A DNA stretch of 35,704 nt from Desulfovibrio sp. (GTDB lineage Bacteria > Desulfobacterota > Desulfovibrionia > Desulfovibrionales > Desulfovibrionaceae): positions 1 to 35,704 of the forward strand of contig JAITHT010000080.1 in NCBI GenBank assembly GCA_031279825.1, in the 5' to 3' direction. The position numbers and the translations under genes were made by a program. Position 1 is the stretch's first letter, and each line of letters starts with the position of its first letter. Of the stretch, positions 28,323 to 35,704 are shown piece by piece. Under the pieces are notes generated by a model. That model was not told where the DNA came from, searched no databases, and saw nothing but the letters and a program-made list of their open reading frames with translations.

Positions 28323-29069
28323 ATGGAGTTTTCTGAACGGGTCTTGCTCTTGCGTGTGGGAAAATTCAAGGAATCGGATCTTTGGATACGTTTTCTTTCT
28401 CCCACGCGGGGAGTCCTGACAGCCTTTGCTTTTGGCGGGAGCCGCAGCCGCAGGCGCTTTATCGGCTGTCTGGACATATTCAATGAAGTCTGTATAAAAG
28501 CTGTCTCTTCGGGGCATGGCGCTTATCTGGCGCTGTGTGAGGGAGTATTAATTAAAGGCGTGCCGCGTCTGCGTAGCGATCCTCCGCGTTTAGGCATAGC
28601 CGCCAATTGCGCCGCTTTTTTACAGACTTTCGGAGTAACTATTGATGGAGCACAGGCCGCCTATTTCCTTTTTCATCAAACGTTACAGTTGTTGGAAGAA
28701 GAGGAGTCTTTACCCGGTCTATTGCCGTTTTTTTTCAGGGCCAGATTGGTTTTTGATCAAGGCTACGCTTTGGAAACGCGGCAATGCATGTTATGCGGCA
28801 AGCTTTTTCAACAGGAAAAAGCGTATTTGTTTCTTAAAGACGGACTTTTTTTTTGTCATGCCTGTTCCTCTTTGCAACTAGGGCAACGTCTTGCTTTGAG
28901 TGTGCAAGCATTGGAGGCTCTTGGGAAAACGCATGTGATGCCGCCCGTTTCCTGGGGAAAACTGCAGCTTGTGCCTTCCGTGGCACGGGAATGCGCCAGG
29001 GTTATAGATGGTTTTATTCAATACCATGTAGGCATTCACTGGGAAAATGGGCATTTTGTCAGGCATTAG
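28323..29069 (+). CDS. recO: DNA repair protein RecO
   Basis: RecO helps load RecA on SSB-coated single-stranded DNA with RecR. From the ATG at 28323 it is 248 residues: an N-terminal OB-fold (FSERVLLLRVGKFKESDLWIRFLSPTRGVLTAFAFGG) and a helical C-terminal domain. A zinc-finger-like set of four cysteines is present at C155, C158, C178 and C181 (CMLC, CHAC). GGGGTGG precedes the ATG. The frame extends upstream to 28260 but the extra residues come from the end of repeat B2. It is followed 4 nt later by a family A element. Confidence 0.88.
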   Translation: MEFSERVLLLRVGKFKESDLWIRFLSPTRGVLTAFAFGGSRSRRRFIGCLDIFNEVCIKAVSSGHGAYLALCEGVLIKGVPRLRSDPPRLGIAANCAAFLQTFGVTIDGAQAAYFLFHQTLQLLEEEESLPGLLPFFFRARLVFDQGYALETRQCMLCGKLFQQEKAYLFLKDGLFFCHACSSLQLGQRLALSVQALEALGKTHVMPPVSWGKLQLVPSVARECARVIDGFIQYHVGIHWENGHFVRH

Positions 29070-29072
29070 ATT

Positions 29073-29200
29073 AGAGCATTTTCACTTTGAAAATGCTCTG
29101 GCAACCGGCAGCGTAAGCGTCGGCTCTCGTGCGCGAGGAGTAGGCGAAACGTGTTTTCGCCGAGGGCGACGGGGGCAACGTTTCAAAGTTAATTTGCTCT
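29073..29200 (+). repeat. Family A element, full length (128 bp)
   Basis: Left end AGAGCATTTTCACTTTGAAA; right end, read as its complement, AGAGCAAATTAACTTTGAAA. These 20-base terminal inverted repeats match at 16 of 20 positions. The left end also folds on itself (TGAAAATGCTCT). The core includes CCGGCAGCGTAAGCG and a GGCGAAA/TTTTCGCC hairpin. It starts 4 nt after the recO stop. Confidence 0.9.
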
Positions 29201-29201
29201 T

Positions 29202-29314
29202 AGAGCAATTTCATAATGCCATTGCTCTCGTTGCGGCGGCTTCGCGCGCCGTTCGCCCATAGGCTTATTTTCGCAGGCTACGCCGAATGGAGGGTCTCAA
29301 AGTTAACATGCTCT
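29202..29314 (+). repeat. Family A-like element in tandem (113 bp)
   Basis: It starts one base after the preceding copy with a palindromic head (AGAGCAATTTCA ... ATTGCTCT) and ends with TCTCAAAGTTAACATGCTCT. It shares the family A end sequences but has a different interior (TTCGCCCATAGGC, TTTTCGCAGGC, ACGCCGAATGG). A fragment like this interior reappears in inverse orientation near 33073-33112. With its neighbour it fills most of the recO-glyQ gap. Confidence 0.7.
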
Positions 29315-29390
29315 GAAAGCGCTCGTTGTGAACCACGGAACTGATGTTCTGAAAACGGCCCTGCGGCCTTCTTGGTGGAGTGGAAAAACA

Positions 29391-30260
29391 ATGTATTTTC
29401 AAGATGTTATTTTGACTCTGCAAAATTTTTGGACATCAAGAGGGTGTGTCCTGCAGCAATCCTTTGATGTGGAATGCGGTGCCGGCACCTTTAATCCGGC
29501 GACGTTTCTGCGGGTTATAGGGCCCGAGCCGTGGAGTGCCGCTTATGTGGAAGCCTCGCGTCGTCCGACAGACGGTCGTTACGGAGAAAATCCCAACAGA
29601 TTGCAACATTATTTTCAATTTCAAGTCATTTTTAAGCCTTCTCCTGATACTATACAGGAGATGTATCTTGAAAGTTTGCGCGCGCTGGGCATTGCGCCGG
29701 CAAGCCATGACATCCGTTTTGTGGAGGATGATTGGGAATCTCCCACTCTAGGAGCCTGGGGTTTGGGCTGGGAAGTATGGCTTAATGGCATGGAAGTGAC
29801 ACAGTTCACATATTTTCAGCAAGTTGGCGGTATCGATCTTGATCCTGTCAGCGTTGAGCTGACGTATGGGCTCGAACGCCTCTGCATGTATCTTCAGGAA
29901 AAGGAATCCGTGTACGATTTGGCCTGGAATGAACAGGTCACTTACGGCCAAATTTACCACCAAAACGAAGTGGAACAGTCATATTTTAATTTTGAAGTCA
30001 GCGATGCGGATATGCTTTTGGGGCACTTCAATGATTTTGAAAGAGAATCCTTGCGGCTGGGAGAGCGCGGCTTGCTCTGGCCGGCATATGACTATGTCAT
30101 GAAGGCTTCGCATACATTCAATTTATTGGATGCGCACGGTGCCATTTCTATTACAGAACGTACAGGATATATCGCCAGAGTAAGAAATCTTGCTTCTATG
30201 GTGGCCAGGTTGTATGCTGAACAACGCAAAGGCATGATGTACCCTATGTTGCGAGCATAG
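29391..30260 (+). CDS. glyQ: Glycine--tRNA ligase alpha subunit
   Basis: The catalytic subunit of the alpha2beta2 glycyl-tRNA synthetase. From the ATG at 29391 it is 289 residues, the usual length, beginning [14 protein letters not shown]. Very conserved segments include [83 protein letters not shown] and [10 protein letters not shown]. The open frame can be extended to 29328, without support. A GGAGTGG site lies about 8-14 nt upstream. glyS normally follows directly; here 638 nt of repeats separate them. Confidence 0.97.
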   Translation: MYFQDVILTLQNFWTSRGCVLQQSFDVECGAGTFNPATFLRVIGPEPWSAAYVEASRRPTDGRYGENPNRLQHYFQFQVIFKPSPDTIQEMYLESLRALGIAPASHDIRFVEDDWESPTLGAWGLGWEVWLNGMEVTQFTYFQQVGGIDLDPVSVELTYGLERLCMYLQEKESVYDLAWNEQVTYGQIYHQNEVEQSYFNFEVSDADMLLGHFNDFERESLRLGERGLLWPAYDYVMKASHTFNLLDAHGAISITERTGYIARVRNLASMVARLYAEQRKGMMYPMLRA

Positions 30261-30383
30261 AAGCCGGATGGGTCCGCGTGGACCGCGTACGCTGTCTTTC
30301 ATCAATGTGTTTGAAGTAATTCACGAATGCAACAGGGTGGCCCGTTTCGTAACGGATTTACCTGCGTAATCCTAGTGCCTAAT

Positions 30384-30689
30384 TGCAAAAATTCAAACTA
30401 TATTTTTTGCGGAATTTTTGCAGGATCGTCGGCTGAAAAGCATGGTTTCCAGCCGACTTACACCGCCTTCGGCGGCGTAAAACCCTCCAGGGTTTTATAG
30501 TGTTTACTTTTGCAAGTAAACACTAGTCTGGTGTCTCAGAAATTTGCTTACAAATTTCTGAGACGATCGCAAGCCGAAAAACGTGATTTTCGGCTTGCTC
30601 CCGCCGCCCGCGGCGGCGCGCCGGGCAATACGGCCCGACGGCTAGTGTCCTGATTTGTAATGTGAATTTATGACTCAGCACACTAGCCG
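30384..30689 (-). repeat. Family B element B3: chain of ten consecutive hairpins
   Basis: Ten stem-loops stand one after another in about 306 bp. In + coordinates the arms are: 30384-30394/30412-30422 (TGCAAAAATTC), 30428-30435/30450-30457 (GTCGGCTG), 30463-30467/30471-30475 (CCGCC), 30479-30486/30489-30496 (AAAACCCT), 30498-30509/30514-30525 (TAGTGTTTACTT), 30533-30546/30551-30564 (GTCTCAGAAATTTG), 30569-30580/30587-30598 (GCAAGCCGAAAA), 30602-30608/30612-30618 (CGCCGCC), 30622-30626/30633-30637 (CGGGC) and 30639-30648/30680-30689 (CGGCTAGTGT). Read on the minus strand, the last four correspond in order to the core of B1 and B2, so this is an inverted, expanded family B member. Confidence 0.85.
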
Positions 30690-30728
30690 CGCAAGAGGCT
30701 TGCAAGGCGGCCTTGCCCCCTTGTTTTT

Positions 30729-30859
30729 CCGGAGCGGATTCCCTTTGAAACGCCGCACTCGTTGTTGACGGCGAAAACAAGTTTCGCTCACTCCTCGTGC
30801 GTGAAAGCGGCGCTTACGCCGCCGGTCGGCAGAGTATTTTCAAGGTGAAAATGCTCCGG
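30729..30859 (-). repeat. Family A element, full length, inverted
   Basis: On the minus strand it reads from CCGGAGCATTTTCACC through the shared core (CGGCGGCGTAAGCGCC, CGAGGAGTGAGCGAAA, TTTTCGCCG) to TTTCAAAGGGAATCCGCTCC. The ends are matching GGAGC...GCTCC versions of the family A terminal repeats. It ends about 40 nt before the glyS start, and naive extension of glyS upstream translates part of it. Confidence 0.87.
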
Positions 30860-30898
30860 CATCGGGGCGCGAAATGCTACAAATTGAGGAATATCTTT

Positions 30899-33007
30899 AT
30901 GCCTGCTTTTGTTCTCGAAATTGGTACAGAAGAACTTCCTTCCCGTTTTTTGCTCTCCGCCGAAAAAGAACTGTCCGTCCGTTTTCCTGCTGCCCTTGAA
31001 GAAGCTGGCCTTGCCTTTGCCGATTGTACGTTTTGCTCCACACCGCGCCGTTTGGCCTTGCATATCAGCCGTCTTGCCGAAAGCGCCGCCATCAGGGAAG
31101 ATATGATTATAGGCCCCTCCCTCAAAGCAGCCTATGACATGGGAGGACGCCCGACCAGAGCTGCCGAAGGCTTTGCCAGGGCACAGAACGTCACCTTGGC
31201 GGAGGCGTTTACCATTGAAACGGAAAAAGGCGAATATGTGGCTGTTCGTAAAAGCGCAGGCGGTGAAAAGGCTCTGGATATTTTGGCGTCTCTCTGTCCT
31301 GCGGTTATTTCCGATCTGGCCTTTCCTAAACGCATGCGTTGGGGAAGCGGAAATTTCAGCTTCGCTCGCCCTATGCGTTGGATTCTCGCTCTTTTGGGAA
31401 ACAGGCTTGTGCCTTTTGTTGTCGGCAGGCTGTCATCTGGCGTTTTCACGTACGGGCACCGTGTGCATGGTTCCGGTCCCTTTCCCGTAAACGATGCCGC
31501 GGAGTATTTTGCCGTTATGGAGCAACAGTGCGGAGTTGTTGCGCAACGCGCCGACAGATACCGTATTATTAAGGAACAGGGCAATATCCTTGCCGAAGCT
31601 AAACAAGGAGTTGTTCTTTGGAAGGAGTCGCTTTTGGATGAGGTACAGGGATTATGCGAACATCCGGTACCTATTCTCGGTTCATTTGACTCAGTGTATC
31701 TTAACGTGCCGCGGGAAGTTTTGTTGACCAGCATGGAGAGCCATCAAAAAAGTTTTGGCATGGAAAGTGAAAATGGCCGCCTGCTTCCTTACTTTCTTAC
31801 GGTACTGAACATAACCCCCCAGGATATAGGAATAGTCAAAAAAGGTTGGGAACGCGTACTGCGTGCTCGCCTGGAAGACGCTCGCTTTTTTTGGGAGACG
31901 GATCTGGCCGCCGGTTTCCCTTCCTGGCTTAACGCCCTTGATTCCGTGATTTTTTTAGCCCCTCTCGGCAGTATGGGCGATAAGACCCGCCGTATAGAAT
32001 CGTTGTGCTCTTGGCTTGCTGATAGCATCCAATGCGCCGATTCCGAGAAAGAGGTTTTGAGGGAAGACGCTATGCGGGCCGGCAGATTATCCAAGGCGGA
32101 TCTCGCTTCCGCCATGGTCAAGGAGTTTGATACCTTGCAGGGTGTCATGGGCGGCATATACGCCGCGCATTTTGCGGAATCCGCCGGGGTAGTTCAGGCG
32201 ATTTCCGAGCAGTATCTTCCCTCCGGCCCGGACAGCCCTGTTCCCGCGTCTTTGTGCGGCGCTTTAGTTTCCATCGCCGACAAGGCGGACACGTTGGTCG
32301 GCTGTTTTGGTCTCGGCATGATTCCCACAGGCACAGCCGACCCCTATGGCTTGCGGCGTGCATCTTTAGGCATCGCCCGCATCGCCTTGGAGAAAGGGCT
32401 GCGTTTCAACTTTTCTGCTTTGTTCAGCAAAGCTATGCAAGAATACGGACAACGTGAGTGGAAGATTCTACCGGAGCAGGCACTGCCGCGTCTTGAAGAA
32501 TTTTTTGCTTTGCGACTTAAAAATCATTTTATTGCCGTCGGTGCGGACGCTTTGCTGGTTGAAGCCGTTTTGCAGGCGGGGTTTCACGATATTTGGGCGG
32601 TTTCAGCCCGTCTCGCCGCTTTAACCGACTTCACTAAACGTGTTGATTATGCGCAAAGCGTGCTGACCTTCAAAAGGGCAGCTAACGTCATTCGTAAACA
32701 GAATCAGGAAGAAGGACAAGGGCTCACGGGCTGCTATCTTTCCGAGTTGCTTGTTGAAGATGCGGAAAAAGCCTTGGCTGCGGAACTGGAGCGTTCCGAG
32801 GTTATTTTTGAGACATTGTGGCAGGAAGATCGTTTTTCGGAGCTTTTTTCTTTATTAGGTGCCTTGCATCCCTTTATAGATGGGTTTTTTAAGCAAGTTA
32901 TGGTTATGTGCGACGATGACGCTCTGCGTTTGAACCGTCTTAATCTTCTGTATTCTTTTCAGGAACGTTTCGGACGCCTTGCCGATTTTCTTGCTTTGCA
33001 AATCTGA
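30899..33007 (+). CDS. glyS: Glycine--tRNA ligase beta subunit
   Basis: This is the tRNA-binding subunit of the alpha2beta2 enzyme. From the ATG at 30899, preceded by TTGAGGAATATC, it is 702 residues, typical for GlyS, beginning MPAFVLEIGTEELPSRFLLS. Conserved segments include ADCTFCSTPRRLALHI, FPKRMRWGSGNFSFARPMRWILALL, ESHQKSFGM, FFWETDLAAGF, and GMIPTGTADPYGLRRASLGIARI. The C-terminal anticodon-binding region is complete. A 34-codon upstream extension to 30797 is translated from the family A repeat and should be left out. Confidence 0.97.
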   Translation: MPAFVLEIGTEELPSRFLLSAEKELSVRFPAALEEAGLAFADCTFCSTPRRLALHISRLAESAAIREDMIIGPSLKAAYDMGGRPTRAAEGFARAQNVTLAEAFTIETEKGEYVAVRKSAGGEKALDILASLCPAVISDLAFPKRMRWGSGNFSFARPMRWILALLGNRLVPFVVGRLSSGVFTYGHRVHGSGPFPVNDAAEYFAVMEQQCGVVAQRADRYRIIKEQGNILAEAKQGVVLWKESLLDEVQGLCEHPVPILGSFDSVYLNVPREVLLTSMESHQKSFGMESENGRLLPYFLTVLNITPQDIGIVKKGWERVLRARLEDARFFWETDLAAGFPSWLNALDSVIFLAPLGSMGDKTRRIESLCSWLADSIQCADSEKEVLREDAMRAGRLSKADLASAMVKEFDTLQGVMGGIYAAHFAESAGVVQAISEQYLPSGPDSPVPASLCGALVSIADKADTLVGCFGLGMIPTGTADPYGLRRASLGIARIALEKGLRFNFSALFSKAMQEYGQREWKILPEQALPRLEEFFALRLKNHFIAVGADALLVEAVLQAGFHDIWAVSARLAALTDFTKRVDYAQSVLTFKRAANVIRKQNQEEGQGLTGCYLSELLVEDAEKALAAELERSEVIFETLWQEDRFSELFSLLGALHPFIDGFFKQVMVMCDDDALRLNRLNLLYSFQERFGRLADFLALQI

Positions 33008-33217
33008 AATAACGAAATGCCGTCTTCAGCGACGTCGTCAGATGAGATCGCGGCAACTGTGTGAGACGCTCCATTCGGCGTAGCGCGCGAAAATAACGCG
33101 GCATAGGCAACTTTATTGACATTTCAGCTACACGCGAATATATTCTGGAATATTTCCACGTGAAATGCTCTCATAGTTCCTGATTTTTATTTTATATTGT
33201 TGGGAGGAGACGTTTGT
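33008..33217. other. glyS-transporter gap: repeat fragments, no gene
   Basis: There is a piece (33073-33112, CCATTCGGCGTAGC then GCGAAAATAACG) resembling, in inverse orientation, the interior of the tandem family A-like unit at 29202-29314. There is also a half palindrome (ACGTGAAATGCTCTC, about 33158-33172) like the family A head. An AT-rich stretch then leads to the GGGAGGAG site of the next gene and may hold its promoter. Confidence 0.45.
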
Positions 33218-34969
33218 ATGAAAGAAACAGACCATGATATCGTCGTTGACGACGGCAGAGCGCGTTTGTCCGATCTATGGAAAAAAGAGGATTATTGGGC
33301 AATCTGGCTGGGGTTCATTATTCTGATTGCGGGATATTGTCTGTTCATCAACGGCGCGCCGGCGAATTTCGCGGAAAAAGCGGCCGCGGCCGGCAGGCTA
33401 ATGGAAGAGGAAGCGCGCAAAGCTCCTTTTCGCACCGTTGAATTTTACGCCGCGCAAGATGCGAAAAACGGCATGCGCGCGCGCGACAGCGCCGCCGGCA
33501 AGATCCTAGCCAAATATCTGGCCACGCCGAAGACCTGGACGAACAGTCCCCTGGACGCTTTCTATATTGCGGAATCCGCAAGTTCCGCAGCCAATGAAAA
33601 AGCCGCGCCGGCGGCGGCGGCGGCTAAAGGCAAAGCGGAAGAATTCCTGGCGGCGGCAAAGGTAGCCCAGGCGGCGGCGGCGGAAGCGCAGTTTCAAAAC
33701 GCCGACCGCAACGCCGAGGCCAAAGACGCCATCGCGGCCTGGCGCACGGCGCGCGGCGCGGCTTCCAAGGCGGCGGACAAAGCGAAGCAAAAACCCTTCA
33801 ACCTTGCGCCCACGCTAGCCGTCCTTCTGGTCGTGGGCATACTGTTCTTCGGCATCGGAGCGGCCGCCATGGGCCAGAATCCGAGCCGCTTCGCCATCGG
33901 TTTCGCCGGGGTATTCGTGGTGGCCTTACTGGCCTTTATGATGGGCCAGCAGGGCGTCATGCGCCACTACGGCGTCAGCGGCGAGGCATGGGCCATTATT
34001 ATCGGCATGATCATCGCCAACACTGTGGGCACGCCCGCCTGCATCAAACCGGGCGTGCAGACGGAGTATTACATCAAGACCGGACTTGTGCTGCTGGGCG
34101 CGGAAGTGCTCATGGACAAAATCATCGCCATCGGCACGCCGGGTATCTTCGTCGCCTGGGTGGTGACCCCGATCGTGCTTGTCTCCACCTATATCTTCGG
34201 GCAAAAGGTGCTGAAGATTCCTTCAAAAACGCTGAATATCGTCATTTCCGCCGATATGAGCGTATGCGGCACCTCGGCGGCCATTGCCACGGCATCGGCC
34301 TGCCGGGCCAAAAAAGAGGAGCTCACCCTGGCCATCGGCATTTCCCTGACCTTCACGGCCATCATGATGGTCGCCATGCCCGCCTTTATCAAGGCCGTGG
34401 GCATACCTGACGTGCTCGGCGGCGCCTGGATAGGCGGCACAGTGGATTCCACAGGCGCGGTGGCCGCGGCGGGCGCTTTTCTGGGACCCAGGGCCATGTA
34501 CGTGGCTACCACAATCAAGATGATCCAGAACGTGCTCATCGGCGTAACGGCCTTTTGCGTGGCCGTGTACTGGACAACCCGGGTCGAACCTACGGAAAAC
34601 GGCATGGTGGGACGCAGCGTGGGCATCGGCGAAATATGGAACCGCTTTCCTAAATTCGTCATAGGCTTTCTAGCGGCGTCCGTTCTGGCCTCCCTCGTCA
34701 GCGGCGGCTTGGGGGCCGACCTGTCCAACGCCCTGGTCAACGAGGGCCTGGCGCGGGGTATCGCCACGCCCGTACGCAACTGGTGCTTTGTCCTGGCCTT
34801 CGCCTCCATCGGGCTCGGTACCAATTTTCGCGAACTCGCCCACTATTTCAAGGGAGGCAAACCCATTATCCTGTATGTGTGCGGGCAGACCCTGAACCTG
34901 ATACTGACCCTCGTCATGGCCTACGTTATGTTCTATATAATGTTCCCGGGAATCACCGCTGAGATTTAA
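33218..34969 (+). CDS. PF03601 (YeiH-type) putative sulfate exporter family membrane protein with Ala-rich insert
   Basis: A 583-residue membrane protein started at the ATG at 33218 after GGGAGGAG. The C-terminal 380 residues hold about ten membrane helices with the PF03601 pattern (IIIGMIIANTVG, YIKTGLVLLGAEVLMDKI, ISADMSVCGTSAAIATA, GGAWIGGTVDSTGAVAAAG, FVLAFASIGLGTNFREL). Members are often called putative sulfate exporters, mostly without biochemical proof. Unlike the short YeiH form (about 350 residues), it has a first membrane helix at about 27-46 and then about 150 Ala/Lys/Glu-rich residues (47-193), probably helical or coiled-coil. The gene is visibly richer in G+C than glyS. Export of a sulfur oxyanion would suit a sulfate- or sulfonate-using host, but this is inference. 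Confidence 0.82.
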   Translation: MKETDHDIVVDDGRARLSDLWKKEDYWAIWLGFIILIAGYCLFINGAPANFAEKAAAAGRLMEEEARKAPFRTVEFYAAQDAKNGMRARDSAAGKILAKYLATPKTWTNSPLDAFYIAESASSAANEKAAPAAAAAKGKAEEFLAAAKVAQAAAAEAQFQNADRNAEAKDAIAAWRTARGAASKAADKAKQKPFNLAPTLAVLLVVGILFFGIGAAAMGQNPSRFAIGFAGVFVVALLAFMMGQQGVMRHYGVSGEAWAIIIGMIIANTVGTPACIKPGVQTEYYIKTGLVLLGAEVLMDKIIAIGTPGIFVAWVVTPIVLVSTYIFGQKVLKIPSKTLNIVISADMSVCGTSAAIATASACRAKKEELTLAIGISLTFTAIMMVAMPAFIKAVGIPDVLGGAWIGGTVDSTGAVAAAGAFLGPRAMYVATTIKMIQNVLIGVTAFCVAVYWTTRVEPTENGMVGRSVGIGEIWNRFPKFVIGFLAASVLASLVSGGLGADLSNALVNEGLARGIATPVRNWCFVLAFASIGLGTNFRELAHYFKGGKPIILYVCGQTLNLILTLVMAYVMFYIMFPGITAEI

Positions 34970-34989
34970 AGAAGCGCTGGCGTATTTTT

Positions 34990-35016
34990 CTTAAGGGGGC
35001 TCCGGGCCCCCTTAAG
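34990..35016 (+). terminator. Terminator-like stem-loop after the transporter gene
   Basis: CTTAAGGGGGC (34990-35000) and GCCCCCTTAAG (35006-35016) form a perfect 11-bp stem with a 5-base loop, 20 nt after the stop codon. The stem is strong but no T-tract follows, so termination may be weak or rho-assisted. Confidence 0.45.
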
Positions 35017-35084
35017 ACTCCCCATGCGGGGTTTGAGGCACAGCTCCACAAACGAGTACAGCAGCATTTCAGCGTTGATCCGCC

Positions 35085-35211
35085 AGAGCATTTTCACTTT
35101 GAAAATGCTCTGGCAACCGGCAGCGTAAGCGCCGGTTGTATGCACGAGGAGTAGGCGAAATCTGTTTTCGCCGAGGGCGACGAGTGCAACGTTTCAAAGT
35201 TAATCTGCTTT
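35085..35211 (+). repeat. Family A element, full length (127 bp)
   Basis: Left end AGAGCATTTTCACTTTGAAA and right end TTTCAAAGTTAATCTGCTTT, with the shared core in between (CCGGCAGCGTAAGCGCCGG, CGAGGAGTAGGCGAAA, TTTTCGCCGAGGGCGACG). It is very close to the copy at 29073-29200. It ends 17 nt before the next small gene, so it may supply or block its expression signals. Confidence 0.9.
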
Positions 35212-35228
35212 AGAGGACAGAAGTACCC

Positions 35229-35537
35229 ATGCCGACGCCGTCCGAGTGCCGAATGAACGGCGAAAACAGCCTCCCGTCAGGATCGCCGGGATCGTCCATA
35301 GTCTCCGGAACGGCCCGCCTTATCCTGTGCCTGATTGTTCTCCTTGTGATTGTTTACGGCATCGCGCCGCTGCCGCCAGCCTGCTTCGGCCCCATGCGCG
35401 ATTTCGCCGCCGTAGTGGACGAAACGGGCATTACTCCCGGCGCGCTGTATTACACGGATATTCCTCAAAGCACCGACGCGGAGATGCGCCACCGCGACGC
35501 CCTTCGCTACGGTAAAAGTCAAAAGGCCTATCCCTGA
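35229..35537 (+). CDS. Small single-helix membrane protein, unknown function
   Basis: A 102-residue protein that I do not recognise. It has a polar N-terminus (about 30 residues), one hydrophobic helix (ARLILCLIVLLVIVYGIAPL, about 29-48), then a polar C-terminus (FAAVVDETGITPGALYYTDIPQ, then charged). A partial GAGGA lies about 12 nt before the ATG, rather far. The composition after the helix looks like a real periplasmic or cytoplasmic tail. It follows the PF03601 transporter and a family A element. Its end overlaps the minus-strand frame entering from the right edge by about 10 nt. Confidence 0.5.
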   Translation: MPTPSECRMNGENSLPSGSPGSSIVSGTARLILCLIVLLVIVYGIAPLPPACFGPMRDFAAVVDETGITPGALYYTDIPQSTDAEMRHRDALRYGKSQKAYP

Positions 35538-35704
35538 CTATCTTTCTCCCCGCAACGCAGTATTCCTTTTATTACGCCTATAGGAATAAGCACGCATAGG
35601 ATGAAGGTTAATGATAATCCGCTTATATCACTCATTATAGTAAATATAGAATAATTAATTTCATTCTCTAAAAACCATAAAAGCTCTATAGTACCATAAT
35701 GAGA
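35528..35704 (-). CDS. C-terminal part of an unknown membrane protein (enters from right edge)
   Basis: A 58-codon open frame runs from the right edge to a TAG at 35528-35530, while the other two minus-strand frames are closed by stops. It has a hydrophobic segment (ISGLSLTFILCVLIPIGVIKG) and a short charged tail (RCGEKDSQG). The stretch is AT-rich compared with the rest of the window, which makes such a long open frame unlikely by chance and may mark foreign DNA. No family is recognisable. Confidence 0.4.
   Translation of the reverse strand, partial: SHYGTIELLWFLENEINYSIFTIMSDISGLSLTFILCVLIPIGVIKGILRCGEKDSQG

Noticed and set aside
30384-30689. CRISPR array
   Set aside because: The units are different palindromes without identical repeats or regular spacers, and no cas genes are nearby.
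30261-30898. T-box or other amino-acid riboswitch upstream of glyS
   Set aside because: No T-box sequence or glycine riboswitch core could be recognised, and the hairpins recur upstream of unrelated genes.
33073-33175. A complete family A element before the transporter
   Set aside because: Only fragments resemble the family; the ends and the 127-bp spacing are missing.

Overview
The window reads as a chromosomal segment of a member of the Desulfovibrionaceae (sulfate- or sulfite-reducing delta-type proteobacteria). The evidence is the ATP synthase operon with a separate b' subunit and without the a and c subunit genes, a variant System I cytochrome c maturation cluster whose CcmE carries a CxxxY haem-binding motif, and the SurA/RodZ/RecO/GlyQ/GlyS neighbourhood. 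LPS genes show a Gram-negative envelope. The genus is inferred from gene content only.

Layout. Position 1-704 holds the start of folC (minus strand, leaving the window). Positions 963-6789 are a minus-strand atp operon read atpF'-F-H-A-G-D-C, ending at a hairpin terminator near 875-906. Positions 7360-14056 are a plus-strand arnB-C-A-D-T operon for adding 4-amino-4-deoxy-L-arabinose to lipid A, with stepwise overlaps, followed by an ogt-type DNA repair gene. Positions 14705-21185 are on the minus strand: ccmE-ccmF-ccmA-ccmB-ccmC-ccmD-TPR protein, then a DUF1992 protein that overlaps the end of ogt. A CNNM/CBS membrane protein (minus) lies at 21450-22487. From 22825 rightwards the genes are on the plus strand: gmhB-waaF for LPS heptose, two SurA-type periplasmic proteins, a RodZ-like protein, recO, glyQ, glyS, a PF03601 (YeiH-type) transporter with a long Ala-rich extra domain, and a small membrane protein. 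An AT-rich open frame enters from the right edge on the minus strand.

The least ordinary material is between the genes. I find two families of dispersed structured repeats. Family A is about 127 bp with about 20-bp terminal inverted repeats and looks like a MITE. Clear full-size copies lie at 20601-20726, 29073-29200, 30729-30859 (inverted) and 35085-35211. A related tandem unit is at 29202-29314, an eroded copy at 27692-27818, and solo palindromes at 912-937 and 15202-15230. Family B is a chain of hairpins around a conserved GC-rich core (22578-22733, 28158-28276, and an expanded inverted version with ten successive hairpins at 30384-30689). A perfect 24-bp-arm palindrome at 7064-7116 matches the family B tail. 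A broken IS110-type transposase lies at about 27815-28052. These elements fill most of the long gaps, especially around recO, glyQ and glyS, and they run into naive upstream extensions of gmhB, recO and glyS. I found no CRISPR array, tRNA, rRNA or recognisable defence system.
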